Source: Pseudomonas neustonica
GTDB taxonomy: Bacteria; Pseudomonadota; Gammaproteobacteria; Pseudomonadales; Pseudomonadaceae
NCBI RefSeq assembly: GCF_003797945.1
Contig: NZ_RKKU01000013.1
Span: 45,275 to 109,274 of the forward strand
Direction of reading: 5' to 3'
DNA: 64,000 bases
The notes below the pieces were generated by a model. The model was not told the origin of the DNA and searched no databases. It was given only the letters and a program-made list of their open reading frames with translations. Shown here one piece after another: positions 36,303 to 47,075 of the stretch (the stretch's first letter is position 1; each line of letters starts with the position of its first letter). The position numbers and the translations under genes were made by a program.

Positions 36303-37641
36303 CGGCGGCCTGTTCGCTGCTCCCGCGCCACAGCAACCCCTGGCTGCGCGCATGCGGCCCCAGAATCTGGATGAATACTCCGGCCAGGCTCACATACTGG
36401 GCGCTGGCAGACCGTTGCGGGTGGCGTTGGAGCAGGGCGCGTTGCACTCGATGATTTTCTGGGGCCCGCCGGGCGTCGGTAAAACCACACTGGCCCGCTT
36501 GATTGCCAATCTGGCCGACGCGCATTTTGAAACTCTCTCGGCGGTGCTGGCTGGGGTTAAAGACATCCGCAATGCGGTTGATCTGGCGCGTCAGCAGTTT
36601 AGCCTTAATGGTCGCCAGACCATTTTGTTTGTCGATGAAGTCCATCGTTTTAATAAAGCGCAGCAGGATGCCTTTTTGCCCTATGTGGAAGATGGCACGC
36701 TGCTGTTTATTGGCGCTACCACGGAAAACCCCTCGTTCGAGCTGAATAATGCATTGCTCTCGCGCGCTCGGGTATATGTGCTCAAGTCACTGGATAATGA
36801 GGCGCTGGATGGCTTGCTGGATCGCGCGCTCAGCGATGTTGAGCGGGGTCTGGGGCAGCACCAGTTGAGTCTTGAGCCGCAGGCTAGGCGTATTTTGCTC
36901 GATGCTGCTGACGGCGACGCAAGGCGCCTGCTTAACCTGCTGGAAATTGCTGCTGATCTGGCAGAGGCGGGCAGCACTATCGAAGCCGAGCTGGTCAGCG
37001 ATTTATTGAACGATAGTCGTCGCCGTTTCGATAAAGGCGGTGAAGCGTTTTACGATCAGATATCGGCGCTGCACAAATCGGTGCGTGGCTCTAATCCGGA
37101 TGCCTCTTTGTACTGGTTTGCACGCATGATTGATGGTGGTTGCGATCCTTTGTATATCGCGCGCCGCGTGGTACGCATGGCCAGTGAAGATATTGGTAAT
37201 GCCGATCCGCGTGCGCTTACGCTGGCTCTCAATGCCTGGGATGTGCAGGAACGCCTGGGTAGTCCCGAGGGTGAGTTGGCGGTAGCGCAGGCCATCAGCT
37301 ATCTCGCCTGTGCGCCGAAAAGCAACGCTGTGTACAATGCCTACAATGCAGCTATGCGAGACGTGGCCAGTCAACCTTCGCACGATGTGCCATTGCATTT
37401 GCGCAATGCGCCCACCAAGTTGATGAAGGAGCTGGGCTATAGCGAAGGTTATCGCTATGCGCACACTGAACCTGAAGCCTATGCAGCGGGTGAAGATTAC
37501 TTCCCTGAGGCGCTGGAACCGCGAGCATACTATCAGCCGGTACCGCGCGGCCTGGAATTAAAAATCGGCCAGAAAATGAAGCATTTGCAGCAGCTTGATG
37601 AGGCGAGTGTTAAGAAGCGAAGGAAGCCGGTGGATGATTAA
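36295..37641 (+). CDS. rarA: Replication-associated recombination protein RarA
   Basis: A protein of about 448 residues of the AAA+ RarA/MgsA/WRNIP1 family, related to clamp loaders, that acts at stalled forks. Features are [16 protein letters not shown] (17-31), Walker [10 protein letters not shown] (57-65), Walker [11 protein letters not shown], sensor [11 protein letters not shown] and the C-terminal RarA domain ([20 protein letters not shown]). I chose GTG at 36295 behind GGAAGGGG; a TTG at 36283 is the alternative. It overlaps the lolA stop by 8 bases and the crcB start by 8 bases, suggesting coupled translation. Confidence 0.95.
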   Translation: MSNGGLFAAPAPQQPLAARMRPQNLDEYSGQAHILGAGRPLRVALEQGALHSMIFWGPPGVGKTTLARLIANLADAHFETLSAVLAGVKDIRNAVDLARQQFSLNGRQTILFVDEVHRFNKAQQDAFLPYVEDGTLLFIGATTENPSFELNNALLSRARVYVLKSLDNEALDGLLDRALSDVERGLGQHQLSLEPQARRILLDAADGDARRLLNLLEIAADLAEAGSTIEAELVSDLLNDSRRRFDKGGEAFYDQISALHKSVRGSNPDASLYWFARMIDGGCDPLYIARRVVRMASEDIGNADPRALTLALNAWDVQERLGSPEGELAVAQAISYLACAPKSNAVYNAYNAAMRDVASQPSHDVPLHLRNAPTKLMKELGYSEGYRYAHTEPEAYAAGEDYFPEALEPRAYYQPVPRGLELKIGQKMKHLQQLDEASVKKRRKPVDD

Positions 37642-38005
37642 AGTAATGTTGGCGGTAGCCTTTGGCGGCGCGCTGGGTGCGTTGAGTCGCTTTGGCGTGG
37701 CGCAGTGGTCCATGCAACATTGGCCCAAAGCCTTTCCGCTACCTACGTTGATCGTAAACCTGCTGGGTTGCCTGTTGATCGGTATGCTGTACGGGCTGTG
37801 GTTGCAGCGTCCGGAATTATCTCCGCTGCTACGACAAACCCTCATGGTCGGTTTTTTGGGTGCTTTTACCACCTTTTCAACCTTCTCGCTGGACACCCTG
37901 AGGCTGTTGGAAAACGGCGAAGGGCTGCTGGCTATAACCTATATTTTGCTCAGCGTGTGCATTGGTCTGCTTGCCACCTGGGCCGGTCTGTCGCTGACGC
38001 GCTGA
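37634..38005 (+). CDS. crcB: Fluoride channel CrcB/Fluc
   Basis: A 123-residue membrane protein with four hydrophobic helices, the full size of a Fluc subunit, which works as an antiparallel dimer to let fluoride out. Family marks are [10 protein letters not shown] (9-18), TLIVNLLGC (near 39-47) with the pore Asn, and [10 protein letters not shown] (near 79-88) with the Phe box. The ATG at 37634 overlaps the rarA end by 8 bases and has AAGGAAG upstream. No fluoride riboswitch is expected or seen inside the operon. Confidence 0.94.
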   Translation: MIKVMLAVAFGGALGALSRFGVAQWSMQHWPKAFPLPTLIVNLLGCLLIGMLYGLWLQRPELSPLLRQTLMVGFLGAFTTFSTFSLDTLRLLENGEGLLAITYILLSVCIGLLATWAGLSLTR

Positions 38006-38046
38006 GCGTGCAGCACAGACTGCTAACTGACTACTGTTGAAGATGA

Positions 38047-39336
<1,290 letters not shown>

Positions 39337-39349
39337 TAGTACTTCCTGT

Positions 39350-39378
39350 CCGGGCGCTACTCAGATGCGCCCGGTTAT
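39350..39378 (+). terminator. Terminator-like hairpin between serS and cysG
   Basis: CCGGGCGC and GCGCCCGG form an eight-base-pair perfect stem with a nine-base loop, followed only by TTAT. It may cut readthrough from serS into cysG. Confidence 0.5.
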
Positions 39379-39421
39379 CAGCTGCGTAACTGCGCTTGTT
39401 TTCTGCCTATGAGGTTGCTGT

Positions 39422-40834
39422 ATGGAATATTTGCCCCTGTTTCACAACCTGCGTGAACGTCAGGTGCTGGTTGTTGGCGGCGGTGAAATAGCGCTGCGCA
39501 AGTCACGCCTGCTGTCAGAGGCGGGCGCGCGGCTAAAGTTGGTGGCGCCGGAGATAGAGCCAGAGTTGCAAACGCTGGTGGAGCAGGGCGGCGGCAGCTG
39601 TGAGTTGCGCGGCTATCATGCAGATGATGTGAATGATGTTGTACTGGTTATTGCCGCGACCGATGATGAGGCGCTGAATGCTCAGGTTTCGGCCGATGCC
39701 CAGGCGCGCAATATTCCGATCAATGCGGTGGATGCTCCTCACCTCTGTACGGTTATTTTTCCGGCTATTGTCGATCGCTCCCCCTTGGTAATAGCTATCT
39801 CCAGCGGCAGTCACGCCCCTGTGCTGGCCAGGTTGACGCGGGCGCGCATTGAAACCCTGTTTCCCAGTGCCTATGGTCGGCTGGCACAGTTGGCCCAACG
39901 CTTTCGTCAACAGGTTAAAAGTACCTTCCCGTCGATCAATCAACGCCGGGTGTTCTGGGAGAATATCTTTCAGGGTGACGTCGCGGAAAGCGTGTTCTCG
40001 GGGCGTGACGAAGAAGCCGCTCAGCTATTGCAGCAGCGCCTGGCTGACCAAAGCGGCAAGCGTTATCAGGGTGAGGTTTACCTGGTTGGCGCAGGCCCTG
40101 GTGATCCAGACCTGCTGACCTTTCGTGCCCTGCGCCTGATGCAGCAGGCTGATGTGGTGTTGCACGACCGTTTGGTGGCGCCAGCGATTATCGACCTGTG
40201 CCGCCGCGATGCGGATCGTATCTATGTCGGCAAGGCGCGGGCGAATCATGCTGTGCCGCAGGAAGAAATCAACAAGCTACTGGTGCGTCTGGCCAAGGAA
40301 GGTAAGCGCGTGCTGCGCTTGAAGGGCGGTGACCCCTTTATTTTTGGTCGTGGTGGTGAAGAAATTGAAGAGCTGGCGGCCCACGGCATACCCTTTCAGG
40401 TGGTACCCGGTATCACGGCTGCCAACGGCTGTTCAGCGTACGCCGGTATCCCGCTAACCCACCGGGACTATGCGCAGTCGGTACGCTTTGTTACCGGGCA
40501 TTTGAAAGACGGCTCAAGCAATCTGGCCTGGGCAGACCTGGTTACCCCAGGGCAGACGCTGGTGTTCTACATGGGGTTGGTGGGCTTGCCAGACATCTGC
40601 AAAGGCCTGATAGAACACGGCCGTGCCGCGACAACGCCGGTGGCCCTGGTCCAACAAGGCACAACCAGTAATCAGAAGGTGCTGATAGGAACGCTGGCAA
40701 GCATGCCTGAGCTGGTCGCCAGTACGCCAATCAAGCCGCCGACCCTGGTTATCGTCGGTGAAGTAGTTAACCTGCATGACAAGCTAAAGTGGTTTGCGCC
40801 GGAGGCCGAGGTGGTGGCACAGGGCGTACTCTGA
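39422..40834 (+). CDS. cysG: Siroheme synthase CysG
   Basis: A 470-residue trifunctional enzyme. The N-terminal part (1-150) is the NAD-dependent precorrin-2 dehydrogenase/ferrochelatase with [17 protein letters not shown] (15-31) and [12 protein letters not shown]. The C-terminal part (from about 218) is uroporphyrinogen-III methyltransferase with [17 protein letters not shown], and [13 protein letters not shown]. It makes siroheme for nitrite and sulfite reductases. The serS-cysG order is that of Pseudomonas. The usual tus neighbours are displaced by about 20 kb of other genes. Confidence 0.97.
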   Translation: MEYLPLFHNLRERQVLVVGGGEIALRKSRLLSEAGARLKLVAPEIEPELQTLVEQGGGSCELRGYHADDVNDVVLVIAATDDEALNAQVSADAQARNIPINAVDAPHLCTVIFPAIVDRSPLVIAISSGSHAPVLARLTRARIETLFPSAYGRLAQLAQRFRQQVKSTFPSINQRRVFWENIFQGDVAESVFSGRDEEAAQLLQQRLADQSGKRYQGEVYLVGAGPGDPDLLTFRALRLMQQADVVLHDRLVAPAIIDLCRRDADRIYVGKARANHAVPQEEINKLLVRLAKEGKRVLRLKGGDPFIFGRGGEEIEELAAHGIPFQVVPGITAANGCSAYAGIPLTHRDYAQSVRFVTGHLKDGSSNLAWADLVTPGQTLVFYMGLVGLPDICKGLIEHGRAATTPVALVQQGTTSNQKVLIGTLASMPELVASTPIKPPTLVIVGEVVNLHDKLKWFAPEAEVVAQGVL

Positions 40835-40948
40835 GCGGGATAGGGCTAAACGGCCAAATCCCGGACGCGGTGCAAACCAGGCTGGTACTGAAAGCACAAA
40901 TCAGGCAACGTTTGTCGTCTGTGTAAACGCTGACGAGATAAAAATAAT

Positions 40949-41434
40949 ATGGCTTCAATTGCGCCTGAGACCACATCTACCGAACTGCCTGAAGAGCTGA
41001 CACAGGCGGTAGAAGGTTTTTTTAACCGGATCCCTTTCAATCGTTTGCTGGGTATCGAGATCGATACGCTGCGCAGCGACTGCGTCGCCATGAGCTTGGC
41101 GATGCGACCTGAACTGATTGGTAACTTTACCCAGGGCATATTGCACGGCGGCGCCATCTCGTCGTTACTTGACGTCTGCGGCGGCGCCATGGCGTTGATC
41201 GGTGCATTCGAGAGACATGCGCACCTCAGCGTGCAGGAGCGCATGATCCGTCTGGCCAAGCTGGGGACTATCGATCTGCGGGTGGATTATCTGCGCCCGG
41301 GACGTGGTGAGCACTTTGTTTGTACTTCAGTGCTGCTGCGTTCTGGCAACAAGGTGGGAGTGGTGCGCTCAGAGCTGCATGCCAACGACGGCACCCTGAT
41401 CGCCGTCGGTACCGGTACCTATTTCTGCGGTTGA
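40949..41434 (+). CDS. PaaI/YigI-type hotdog thioesterase
   Basis: A 161-residue hotdog-fold protein. The segment GNFTQGILHGGAISSLLDVCGGAMAL (around 57-82) is the typical helix start of the PaaI thioesterase family, with HGG at the active site, and IDLRVDYLRPGRGEHF follows. It should hydrolyse acyl-CoA or aryl-CoA thioesters; the natural substrate is unknown. It converges with the VOC gene, one base apart. A second hotdog gene lies at 42900. Confidence 0.82.
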   Translation: MASIAPETTSTELPEELTQAVEGFFNRIPFNRLLGIEIDTLRSDCVAMSLAMRPELIGNFTQGILHGGAISSLLDVCGGAMALIGAFERHAHLSVQERMIRLAKLGTIDLRVDYLRPGRGEHFVCTSVLLRSGNKVGVVRSELHANDGTLIAVGTGTYFCG

Positions 41435-41435
41435 T

Positions 41436-42116
41436 TCAAACCGCTTTGCCGGTTACCGATGCGCGCTCGGATAGTTCGATCCAGGTGCCGTCGGGATCGC
41501 GAATAAAGGCGATGCGTGCAGTGCTGCCCAAGGTTATCGGCTCGCGGCCCGAGGTGGCGCCGGCCGCCAGGGCATTGGCGTAGGTCGCGTCGCAATCAAA
41601 TACCTGCAGGGTGATGTAACGCAGCCCGATGGCCGCCAACGGCGCTTCAAGGTCAGCGCTTGTGGCGCCTGCCTTGAGCAGCAGCCGAGTATCGCCGCAG
41701 GCTAGCAGCCCCGGCTGCTCTGTTTGTAGGCCCAGCACCTGAGAATAGAACTGCTCGCTGCGGGCGACATCCTGCACCTTCAGCTGCACCGCTAGACCAC
41801 GGATGCCACGATAGCCGGGCGGCACCAGGCGAACCTGGTTGCCATCGGGATCATTTAGCAGTTGCGGCGCTGTAACCTTGGTACTCGCTATCAACAGCTC
41901 GTCGATCGGGCTTTGCAATGCTGTGGGCAATGGGTCGCGGGCATCATTCAGTTTGAGCACCGCGCCGTCGGCGTTGTGGCGATGTTGCAGTACGCCACCA
42001 CCCAGCTTGAGGCTGTGATCGAAAGCGAGCCCCACCCGTTGCTGCCAGAACTGCAGCTGCGCCTCTGACTGGTTGCTGAATACGCCGACGTCGTAAAAGG
42101 GTTTGGCCAGTTGCAT
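41436..42116 (-). CDS. VOC family (glyoxalase/bleomycin resistance) protein
   Basis: A protein of about 226 residues with two VOC modules (about 1-110 and 115-220), as in dioxygenase or isomerase members. The second has GLAVQLKVQDVARSEQFYSQVLGL and ends RIAFIRDPDGTWIELSER, a typical metal-binding Glu at the end of a strand. The first reads AKPFYDVGVFSNQSEAQLQFWQQRVG. I chose the ATG at 42116 (MQLAKPF). The reaction is not identifiable. It is in tandem with a tetR gene upstream, 82 bases apart. Confidence 0.78.
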   Translation of the reverse strand: MQLAKPFYDVGVFSNQSEAQLQFWQQRVGLAFDHSLKLGGGVLQHRHNADGAVLKLNDARDPLPTALQSPIDELLIASTKVTAPQLLNDPDGNQVRLVPPGYRGIRGLAVQLKVQDVARSEQFYSQVLGLQTEQPGLLACGDTRLLLKAGATSADLEAPLAAIGLRYITLQVFDCDATYANALAAGATSGREPITLGSTARIAFIRDPDGTWIELSERASVTGKAV

Positions 42117-42198
42117 GTGAGGCTCCGCTAGCAGGAAAACCACACCTTAACCGGTGAGGCACTCCGCTGACAGTGCCAGCCGAACGCGGAATGATGGG

Positions 42199-42798
42199 TT
42201 ATTGCGGTGACTGATCAGGTGTTGCGCGAACCGCAATCCAGGCCGTTTCGGCGAGCAACTCGCGGTAATCCGCCAGGTGTTTGTTGAGGCGGCCAGCCAG
42301 CCAGTTCCGGGCCATGTCATGCGCGGGGCCGACGATAATGGAGGCGAAGCATTCAGGCGGCAGGTCGCGAAAACAGCCCTCATCGATGAATGTGTTAAGA
42401 CGCGCCTGCAGGTGGACGTAATGCTCGCGATTACTGTTTTTTAATTGCTCACCCATTTCACCCGCCTCGATGCGCCCTCGGCTGTGCAGGATGAAACGCG
42501 CCCAGTCAGGGTTTTCGACGACCCAGTCAATGTAACTGGTGACCAGAGCGCCGATGCACGCCGCTGCGTCTGCGGCGGCCACGAGGTTGCCATCCAAGCG
42601 TTCGGCATAACGGCATAGCCCCTCGAGATAGAGGGATGCCAGAATCCGTTCCTTGTTGCCAAAGTGGTGGTACAGGCTGCCGATACTGGCACCTGATCGC
42701 TCGCGGATCATTTCGATGGTCGTGGCGTCGGCTCCCACGTCGGTGATACAGGCGAGAGCGGCGGTAAGAATGGTGTCTTTACGGCTTTGTTTGGTCAT
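42199..42798 (-). CDS. TetR family transcriptional regulator
   Basis: A 199-residue TetR protein with a standard helix-turn-helix (DTILTAALACITDVGADATTIEMIRERSGASIGSLYHHFGNKE, residues about 8-50). The C-terminal domain resembles TetR_C regulators of fatty acid metabolism. Two overlapping inverted repeats (42811-42839) lie just upstream, between this gene and the divergent hotdog gene, and are the likely operator. The VOC gene downstream may share its transcript. Confidence 0.88.
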   Translation of the reverse strand: MTKQSRKDTILTAALACITDVGADATTIEMIRERSGASIGSLYHHFGNKERILASLYLEGLCRYAERLDGNLVAAADAAACIGALVTSYIDWVVENPDWARFILHSRGRIEAGEMGEQLKNSNREHYVHLQARLNTFIDEGCFRDLPPECFASIIVGPAHDMARNWLAGRLNKHLADYRELLAETAWIAVRATPDQSPQ

Positions 42799-42810
42799 GC
42801 TGGCTCGAAT

Positions 42811-42839
42811 TAGAATAATGTTCTAGAAAATAATTCTAG
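42811..42839. promoter_or_regulatory. Overlapping TetR operator repeats
   Basis: TAGAA-N5-TTCTA (42811-42825) overlaps CTAGAA-N5-TTCTAG (42823-42839). Both share the half-site TAGAA and lie 12-40 bases upstream of the tetR start, within the divergent promoter region. The arrangement suggests two dimers bound side by side. Confidence 0.7.
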
Positions 42840-42899
42840 TCTGGATATACTAACGGGGTGATCACAGTTACAGCAAATCAGTTTAACGAGGAATCACCT

Positions 42900-43337
42900 A
42901 TGAGTCAGATGTTGCAGATGTACACACAGGCAGGTCCCGAGCAGTTCAGTAAGTTGATTGGTCAGACTGCACCGTATTTCGCCAGTATCGCACCGCGCTT
43001 TATCGAATTACGTCCAGGTTACGCTGAAGTGACCTTTGCCAAGCGCCGAGAGGTGTTGAACCACTTGGGCACAGTGCATGCTATTGCGTTGTGCAATGCG
43101 GCTGAGTTAGCGGCTGGCACCATGACCGATGTTTCCATTGCTGAGGGTTGCCGCTGGATTCCCAAGGGTATGACCGTCGAATATCTGGCTAAGGCCGAAG
43201 ATGATGTGGTGGCCATTGCTGACGGCAGTGAAATTGATTGGCAGAATACCGGCGACATTGTTGTGCCGGTCACTGCCTATGTTGGCGAGAAGGCGGTATT
43301 TCGAGCCGCGATAACCATGTACGTCAGTCGCTCCTGA
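42900..43337 (+). CDS. DUF4442-like hotdog protein
   Basis: A protein of about 145 residues with a hotdog fold: RFIELRPGYAEVTFAKRREVLNHLGTVHAIALCNAAELAAG is typical of DUF4442 thioesterase-like proteins, with GTVHA in the place of the active loop. I chose the ATG at 42900 with GAGGA seven bases upstream. It is divergent from tetR across an operator pair, so it is probably repressed by it. A substrate is not known; an acyl-CoA or acyl-ACP is likely. Confidence 0.8.
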   Translation: MSQMLQMYTQAGPEQFSKLIGQTAPYFASIAPRFIELRPGYAEVTFAKRREVLNHLGTVHAIALCNAAELAAGTMTDVSIAEGCRWIPKGMTVEYLAKAEDDVVAIADGSEIDWQNTGDIVVPVTAYVGEKAVFRAAITMYVSRS

Positions 43338-43344
43338 GCCGGGG

Positions 43345-43371
43345 GTTACCAGAGTGTTCAGCTCTGGTAAC
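43345..43371. terminator. Bidirectional hairpin holding the sulfatase stop codon
   Basis: GTTACCAGAG and CTCTGGTAAC make a perfect ten-base-pair stem with the sulfatase stop codon in the loop. It separates converging genes. The T runs are weak (GTCTT), so termination strength is uncertain. Confidence 0.6.
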
Positions 43372-45166
43372 GTCTTACCCATACTCGCACCAACAGACCT
43401 AAAATGACCAGAATGATCAGAGCGATGGCTAACATTGCACTGCGGTACTGGGCGATAAAGTTATACCGACCATTGGCCTTCAGCTGCTCCCACGCCTGGT
43501 AGTCATCGGGTACCTCAATCACGTTGTAGCGTGCGACGTAATCCTCATAGGCGGCATACAGCTGAGCTGTTTTCTCTGGCATCTGCGGCGCCAGATTATG
43601 ACGTTCGAGCGGGTCGTTCAGAGTATTGAAAAGCTGCATGCCCTGGCGCGCCGGCACCGCCCCCGTTTTTGACGTGACCAGCTTGAAATCGCCCTGCCAG
43701 ACGGCAATGCCGCCGGCCAGTTCGTACACGGTAGTGTGGTCCGGATCGTGAATCTGCTCACTCTCACCATGCAATAAAGGCAACATGCTGGTGCCCATAA
43801 TCTCATACACCTTGCGGCCGCGATATTCGCCAGCAGGTGCTTCCACGCCGGCTGCATCGAGCAGAGTAGGGGTGATATCGGTCACGTAGCCAAAGCTATT
43901 GCTGCGCGAGCCCGGCTTGATGTGACCAGGCTGGCTGATGATGAAGGGGACACGCATACCGCCGCTGAAAGGCGAGCCCTTGTAGGAGTAGAAGGGCGTA
44001 TTGGATGCGTAAGCCCAGCCTGGGCCGTATTCGCTAAAGCTGCCTTTTGCGCCGAGCACGTCTTGCTCGGTGTTGAAGTTCAGGCGATAGAATAGCGGTG
44101 CAACGTCACGGAGTACGGTGGACTCGCCGCCGTTATCACTCATGAAGACAATCAGCGTGTTGTCGTACTGACCGCTGTCCTTGAGATATTGAATGACCTT
44201 GCCGATGCTTTGATCCATGGCCTCGGCCATGCCAGCGAACACCGCCATCTGTCGCGAACGGTAGGCTTTCTCTTCAGCGCTAAGCGCATCCCAGTCGATA
44301 TAGGCAGTAGTGTAAAAAGTGCCCCAGTCATCCGTTACCGCCTGTTCTGCGCTATCCGGCAGCAACCCTGTTTTTAGTTGTCGCGCATAGCGCTGCGCGC
44401 GGATCGCATCCCAGCCTGCATCATATTGGTCGTTATAGTGCGCTATGTACTCCTCGGGAACCTGATGTGGCGCATGCACTGCCTGGAAGGCGAGATAGCC
44501 AAAGAACGGCTTGCCCTCGCGCTGGCCCTGATCGATATAGCTAATGAGTTGGTCGGCGTAGGTAAACGACGAGTAGAAATCGTCGGGTAGCGATACCTGC
44601 TCGCCGTCTTCAATCCAGGTTGCGCTGCCGCCAGGCAGGTAGTGCTTCTCTTCCCAGTTGTCAGCACCGCTTTCCATCAGCGCAAAGGAATGCTTGAAAC
44701 CACGTGCAATAGGTTGGCTTTCCGGGCGCATGCCAAGGTGCCATTTGCCCGCCATATAAGTGTTGTAGCCGGCGTCCTGCAGCAGCGTAGGAAGGGTGAC
44801 GACGCTATCGTTCAGCCAGGTCTCATAGCCCGGTTGGCCTTTCTGATTGTCGGCCATTATTTCCTTCATGTTACCCATACCAACAAGGTGGTTGGTAACG
44901 CCCGTCATGAGCATTCCACGGGTAGGAGAGCAGGTGGCCGATACATGAAAGTTGGTAAACTGCATGCCGGCAGCGGCCAGGGTATCTATGTTGGGTGTAC
45001 TTATCTCGCCACCGTAAGCGCCAGGATCACTAAACCCCATATCGTCGGCAACAATCAGCAGAATATTGGGTCGAGGCTCGGCAACAGCGGGCAAGGCCAT
45101 AGCGGCCAAGGCTGAGATGATTAGTGTACGGCGGAGTCTGACGAGCAGACCCGAGCGAGAGCGCAT
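43358..45166 (-). CDS. Membrane-anchored formylglycine sulfatase
   Basis: A protein of about 602 residues. It has a signal peptide (to about residue 29), the sulfatase metal site PNILLIVADDMG (33-44), and CSPTR at 79-83, in which Cys becomes formylglycine. GKWHLG and FMSDNGGE follow. It hydrolyses sulfate esters, with substrates ranging from aryl to alkyl or sugar sulfates. The last 35 residues form a membrane helix (around 575-595) and a basic tail, so it is probably held on the periplasmic face of the inner membrane. The activating FGE enzyme is not in this window. I chose the ATG at 45166 over 45244 because the signal peptide starts there. Confidence 0.87.
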   Translation of the reverse strand: MRSRSGLLVRLRRTLIISALAAMALPAVAEPRPNILLIVADDMGFSDPGAYGGEISTPNIDTLAAAGMQFTNFHVSATCSPTRGMLMTGVTNHLVGMGNMKEIMADNQKGQPGYETWLNDSVVTLPTLLQDAGYNTYMAGKWHLGMRPESQPIARGFKHSFALMESGADNWEEKHYLPGGSATWIEDGEQVSLPDDFYSSFTYADQLISYIDQGQREGKPFFGYLAFQAVHAPHQVPEEYIAHYNDQYDAGWDAIRAQRYARQLKTGLLPDSAEQAVTDDWGTFYTTAYIDWDALSAEEKAYRSRQMAVFAGMAEAMDQSIGKVIQYLKDSGQYDNTLIVFMSDNGGESTVLRDVAPLFYRLNFNTEQDVLGAKGSFSEYGPGWAYASNTPFYSYKGSPFSGGMRVPFIISQPGHIKPGSRSNSFGYVTDITPTLLDAAGVEAPAGEYRGRKVYEIMGTSMLPLLHGESEQIHDPDHTTVYELAGGIAVWQGDFKLVTSKTGAVPARQGMQLFNTLNDPLERHNLAPQMPEKTAQLYAAYEDYVARYNVIEVPDDYQAWEQLKANGRYNFIAQYRSAMLAIALIILVILGLLVRVWVRRYQS

Positions 45167-45241
45167 GGGCAGTCCTTGCTTTTGTCGTCTGGGCTTTTTT
45201 TGTGCAAGGAGTATAGGGGGGCTGCTGCCGTTAGAGAGCGG

Positions 45242-45302
45242 CAAACCCCGCCATGCCTTTGTCTTTGTAGGCCAAAAGGCAAAAAATATGACGGGGTTTT
45301 GG
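45242..45302 (-). terminator. Long stem-loop after the SDR gene
   Basis: On the minus strand AAACCCCGTCAT pairs with ATGGCGGGGTTT around a 37-base loop that itself contains GCCTTTTGGC. It lies directly after the SDR gene and before the sulfatase gene. It could be a terminator for the former or a mobile repeat footprint. Confidence 0.4.
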
Positions 45303-45318
45303 CGTTACGCAGTGACCG

Positions 45319-46113
45319 TTAGCCAATGCTGTCGACTATTCCACCTTCTACACGCAGTGCTGCGCCGGTAGTCGCTGAAGCTTGATGGGAGCAGGTGTAG
45401 ACCACCATATTGGCGACTTCTTCGCTGCTGGCAATGCGTTGGATGATGGACGAAGGGCGCTTGGCGCGCACAAATTCATCACCGGCTTGCTGCAGTGAGA
45501 TATTCTTTTTGTCGGCGATTGGTTTGAGCATTTCGCCCACACCAGCAGACAATGTCGGCCCTGGCAATACCGCGTTGACGGTGACGCCGGTTCCAGCCAG
45601 ACGCTTGGCCAGGCCTCGAGCGATCGACAGGTTGGCTGATTTGGTAAAGCCGTAGTGAATCATGTCAGCCGGGATATTCAGACCGGACTCGGACGAAATA
45701 AACACGACTCGCCCCCAGCCTTTTTCAACCATTGCCGGGGTATAGGCTCTGGCGACGCGCACGCCGGACAGGACGTTCACATCGAAGAACTGCTGCCATA
45801 CCTCGTCTGAGGTCTCGAAGAAGTCTTGTTGACCGTAGATACCCAGATTATTAACCAGGATGTCAGCTTTTGGTTCCGCTGCCTGCAGTGTTGCCAGGCC
45901 CTCTGCTGTGCTCAGGTCAGCCGCAACGCCGCGTACGCTGGCCTCTGGTAGTGCGGTTTTGAGTTGCTTTAGCGCATTGTCGACACTGGTTTGCGTGCGG
46001 CCGTTGATGATGACGGTAGCACCGGACGCAGCCAGGCCCTGGGCGATGGCGAAGCCGATGCCGCCGGTTGAGCCTGTGACGATGGCGGTTTTGTCTGTCA
46101 GGTCTATTAGCAT
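45319..46113 (-). CDS. Short-chain dehydrogenase (SDR)
   Basis: A protein of about 264 residues with TGSTGGIG (13-20), NNLG in place of NNAG (around 87-90), SSES and YGFTK (around 151-155) as the catalytic set. The C-terminus reads GAALRVEGGIVDSIG. It resembles the SDRs often labelled 3-oxoacyl-ACP reductase without evidence; the cofactor hint VIINGRTQ (Arg after the second strand) suggests NADP. I chose the ATG at 46113 with GAGGAG upstream. Neighbouring genes give no clear pathway. Confidence 0.85.
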   Translation of the reverse strand: MLIDLTDKTAIVTGSTGGIGFAIAQGLAASGATVIINGRTQTSVDNALKQLKTALPEASVRGVAADLSTAEGLATLQAAEPKADILVNNLGIYGQQDFFETSDEVWQQFFDVNVLSGVRVARAYTPAMVEKGWGRVVFISSESGLNIPADMIHYGFTKSANLSIARGLAKRLAGTGVTVNAVLPGPTLSAGVGEMLKPIADKKNISLQQAGDEFVRAKRPSSIIQRIASSEEVANMVVYTCSHQASATTGAALRVEGGIVDSIG

Positions 46114-46373
46114 GACGTCTCCTCTGTAATCGATACTATGAATCGTTATTGTGGCACGCTGAGCTGTCATAAGCGCGAGCAGTCAGTATTGGTAATACAT
46201 GGACCCGTGTCTTTGCATGGCGTTCACCTCGCTGTTCGTATGTCACTGCTTTAAAGTGCCGGCCTTGGATTGTCTGTTGCCTGGGAACCTTCAAGGGCAA
46301 AGTCAACTCACAGAATCAAGTTCAGCTGGCAAGCTGTCGCCGTTAACCAGTCATGATCAGGAACCAGCCGCAC

Positions 46374-47075
46374 ATGCGCGCTCATTATCTGCAACACGCG
46401 CCCTTTGAAGGGTTGGGTAAAATCGAGGATTGGCTAGAGTCGCACGACTACGTAGTTTCCTCGACGCACCTTTACCGTAATGAATCTCTGCCTGACCTGG
46501 CGGAGATCGACTTGTTGGTCGTCATGGGCGGGCCGATGAGCGTCAATGATGAAGAGCAGTTGCCCTGGTTGAGGGAGGAAAAGGCTTTTATTCGCGAGGC
46601 GTTGACCAGAGACAAGCAGATACTGGGTATCTGTCTTGGTGCTCAGCTTATTGCCAGTGCGTTGGGGCAGCGGGTATACGCGAATGCGCAGCAGGAAATA
46701 GGCTGGTTTCCGGTTCAGGGAAATACGCATTATAACGGAGCGGCATTTCATATTCCCGAGCACATCACCGTGTTGCATTGGCACGGGGAGACCTTTGACT
46801 TGCCCCATGGCGCTGTGCCGCTGGCGTCGAGTGTCGCCTGTCAGAACCAGGCATTTCAGCTGGGTCGTTCCGTAATAGGGCTGCAGTTCCACCTGGAGGC
46901 TACCCCCGCCTTGGTTGCCGGTTTTGTCGAAGCGGAAGGGCGAGCGCTGCCTGAGACAGAGTTCGTGCAGACGTCTACCGCGATTTTGAATATTGAAGAT
47001 CAGGTATTGCAGGCCAGTAATAAACTGCTGACCTCGTTGCTCGAATACCTCACCAATACGGAGAAAAAGGTATGA
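46374..47075 (+). CDS. Class I glutamine amidotransferase
   Basis: A protein of about 233 residues with a single GATase1 domain: VVMGGPMSV (49-57) oxyanion region, the nucleophile in GICLGAQ with C87, and QFHLE with H173 and E175. It is GMP-synthase-like but lacks the synthetase part, so it belongs to the stand-alone group whose amide acceptors are mostly unknown (gamma-Glu hydrolysis is possible). I chose the ATG at 46374 with AGGAA about 10 bases upstream. It overlaps the lipocalin gene by four bases (ATGA), so the two are coupled. Confidence 0.85.
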   Translation: MRAHYLQHAPFEGLGKIEDWLESHDYVVSSTHLYRNESLPDLAEIDLLVVMGGPMSVNDEEQLPWLREEKAFIREALTRDKQILGICLGAQLIASALGQRVYANAQQEIGWFPVQGNTHYNGAAFHIPEHITVLHWHGETFDLPHGAVPLASSVACQNQAFQLGRSVIGLQFHLEATPALVAGFVEAEGRALPETEFVQTSTAILNIEDQVLQASNKLLTSLLEYLTNTEKKV

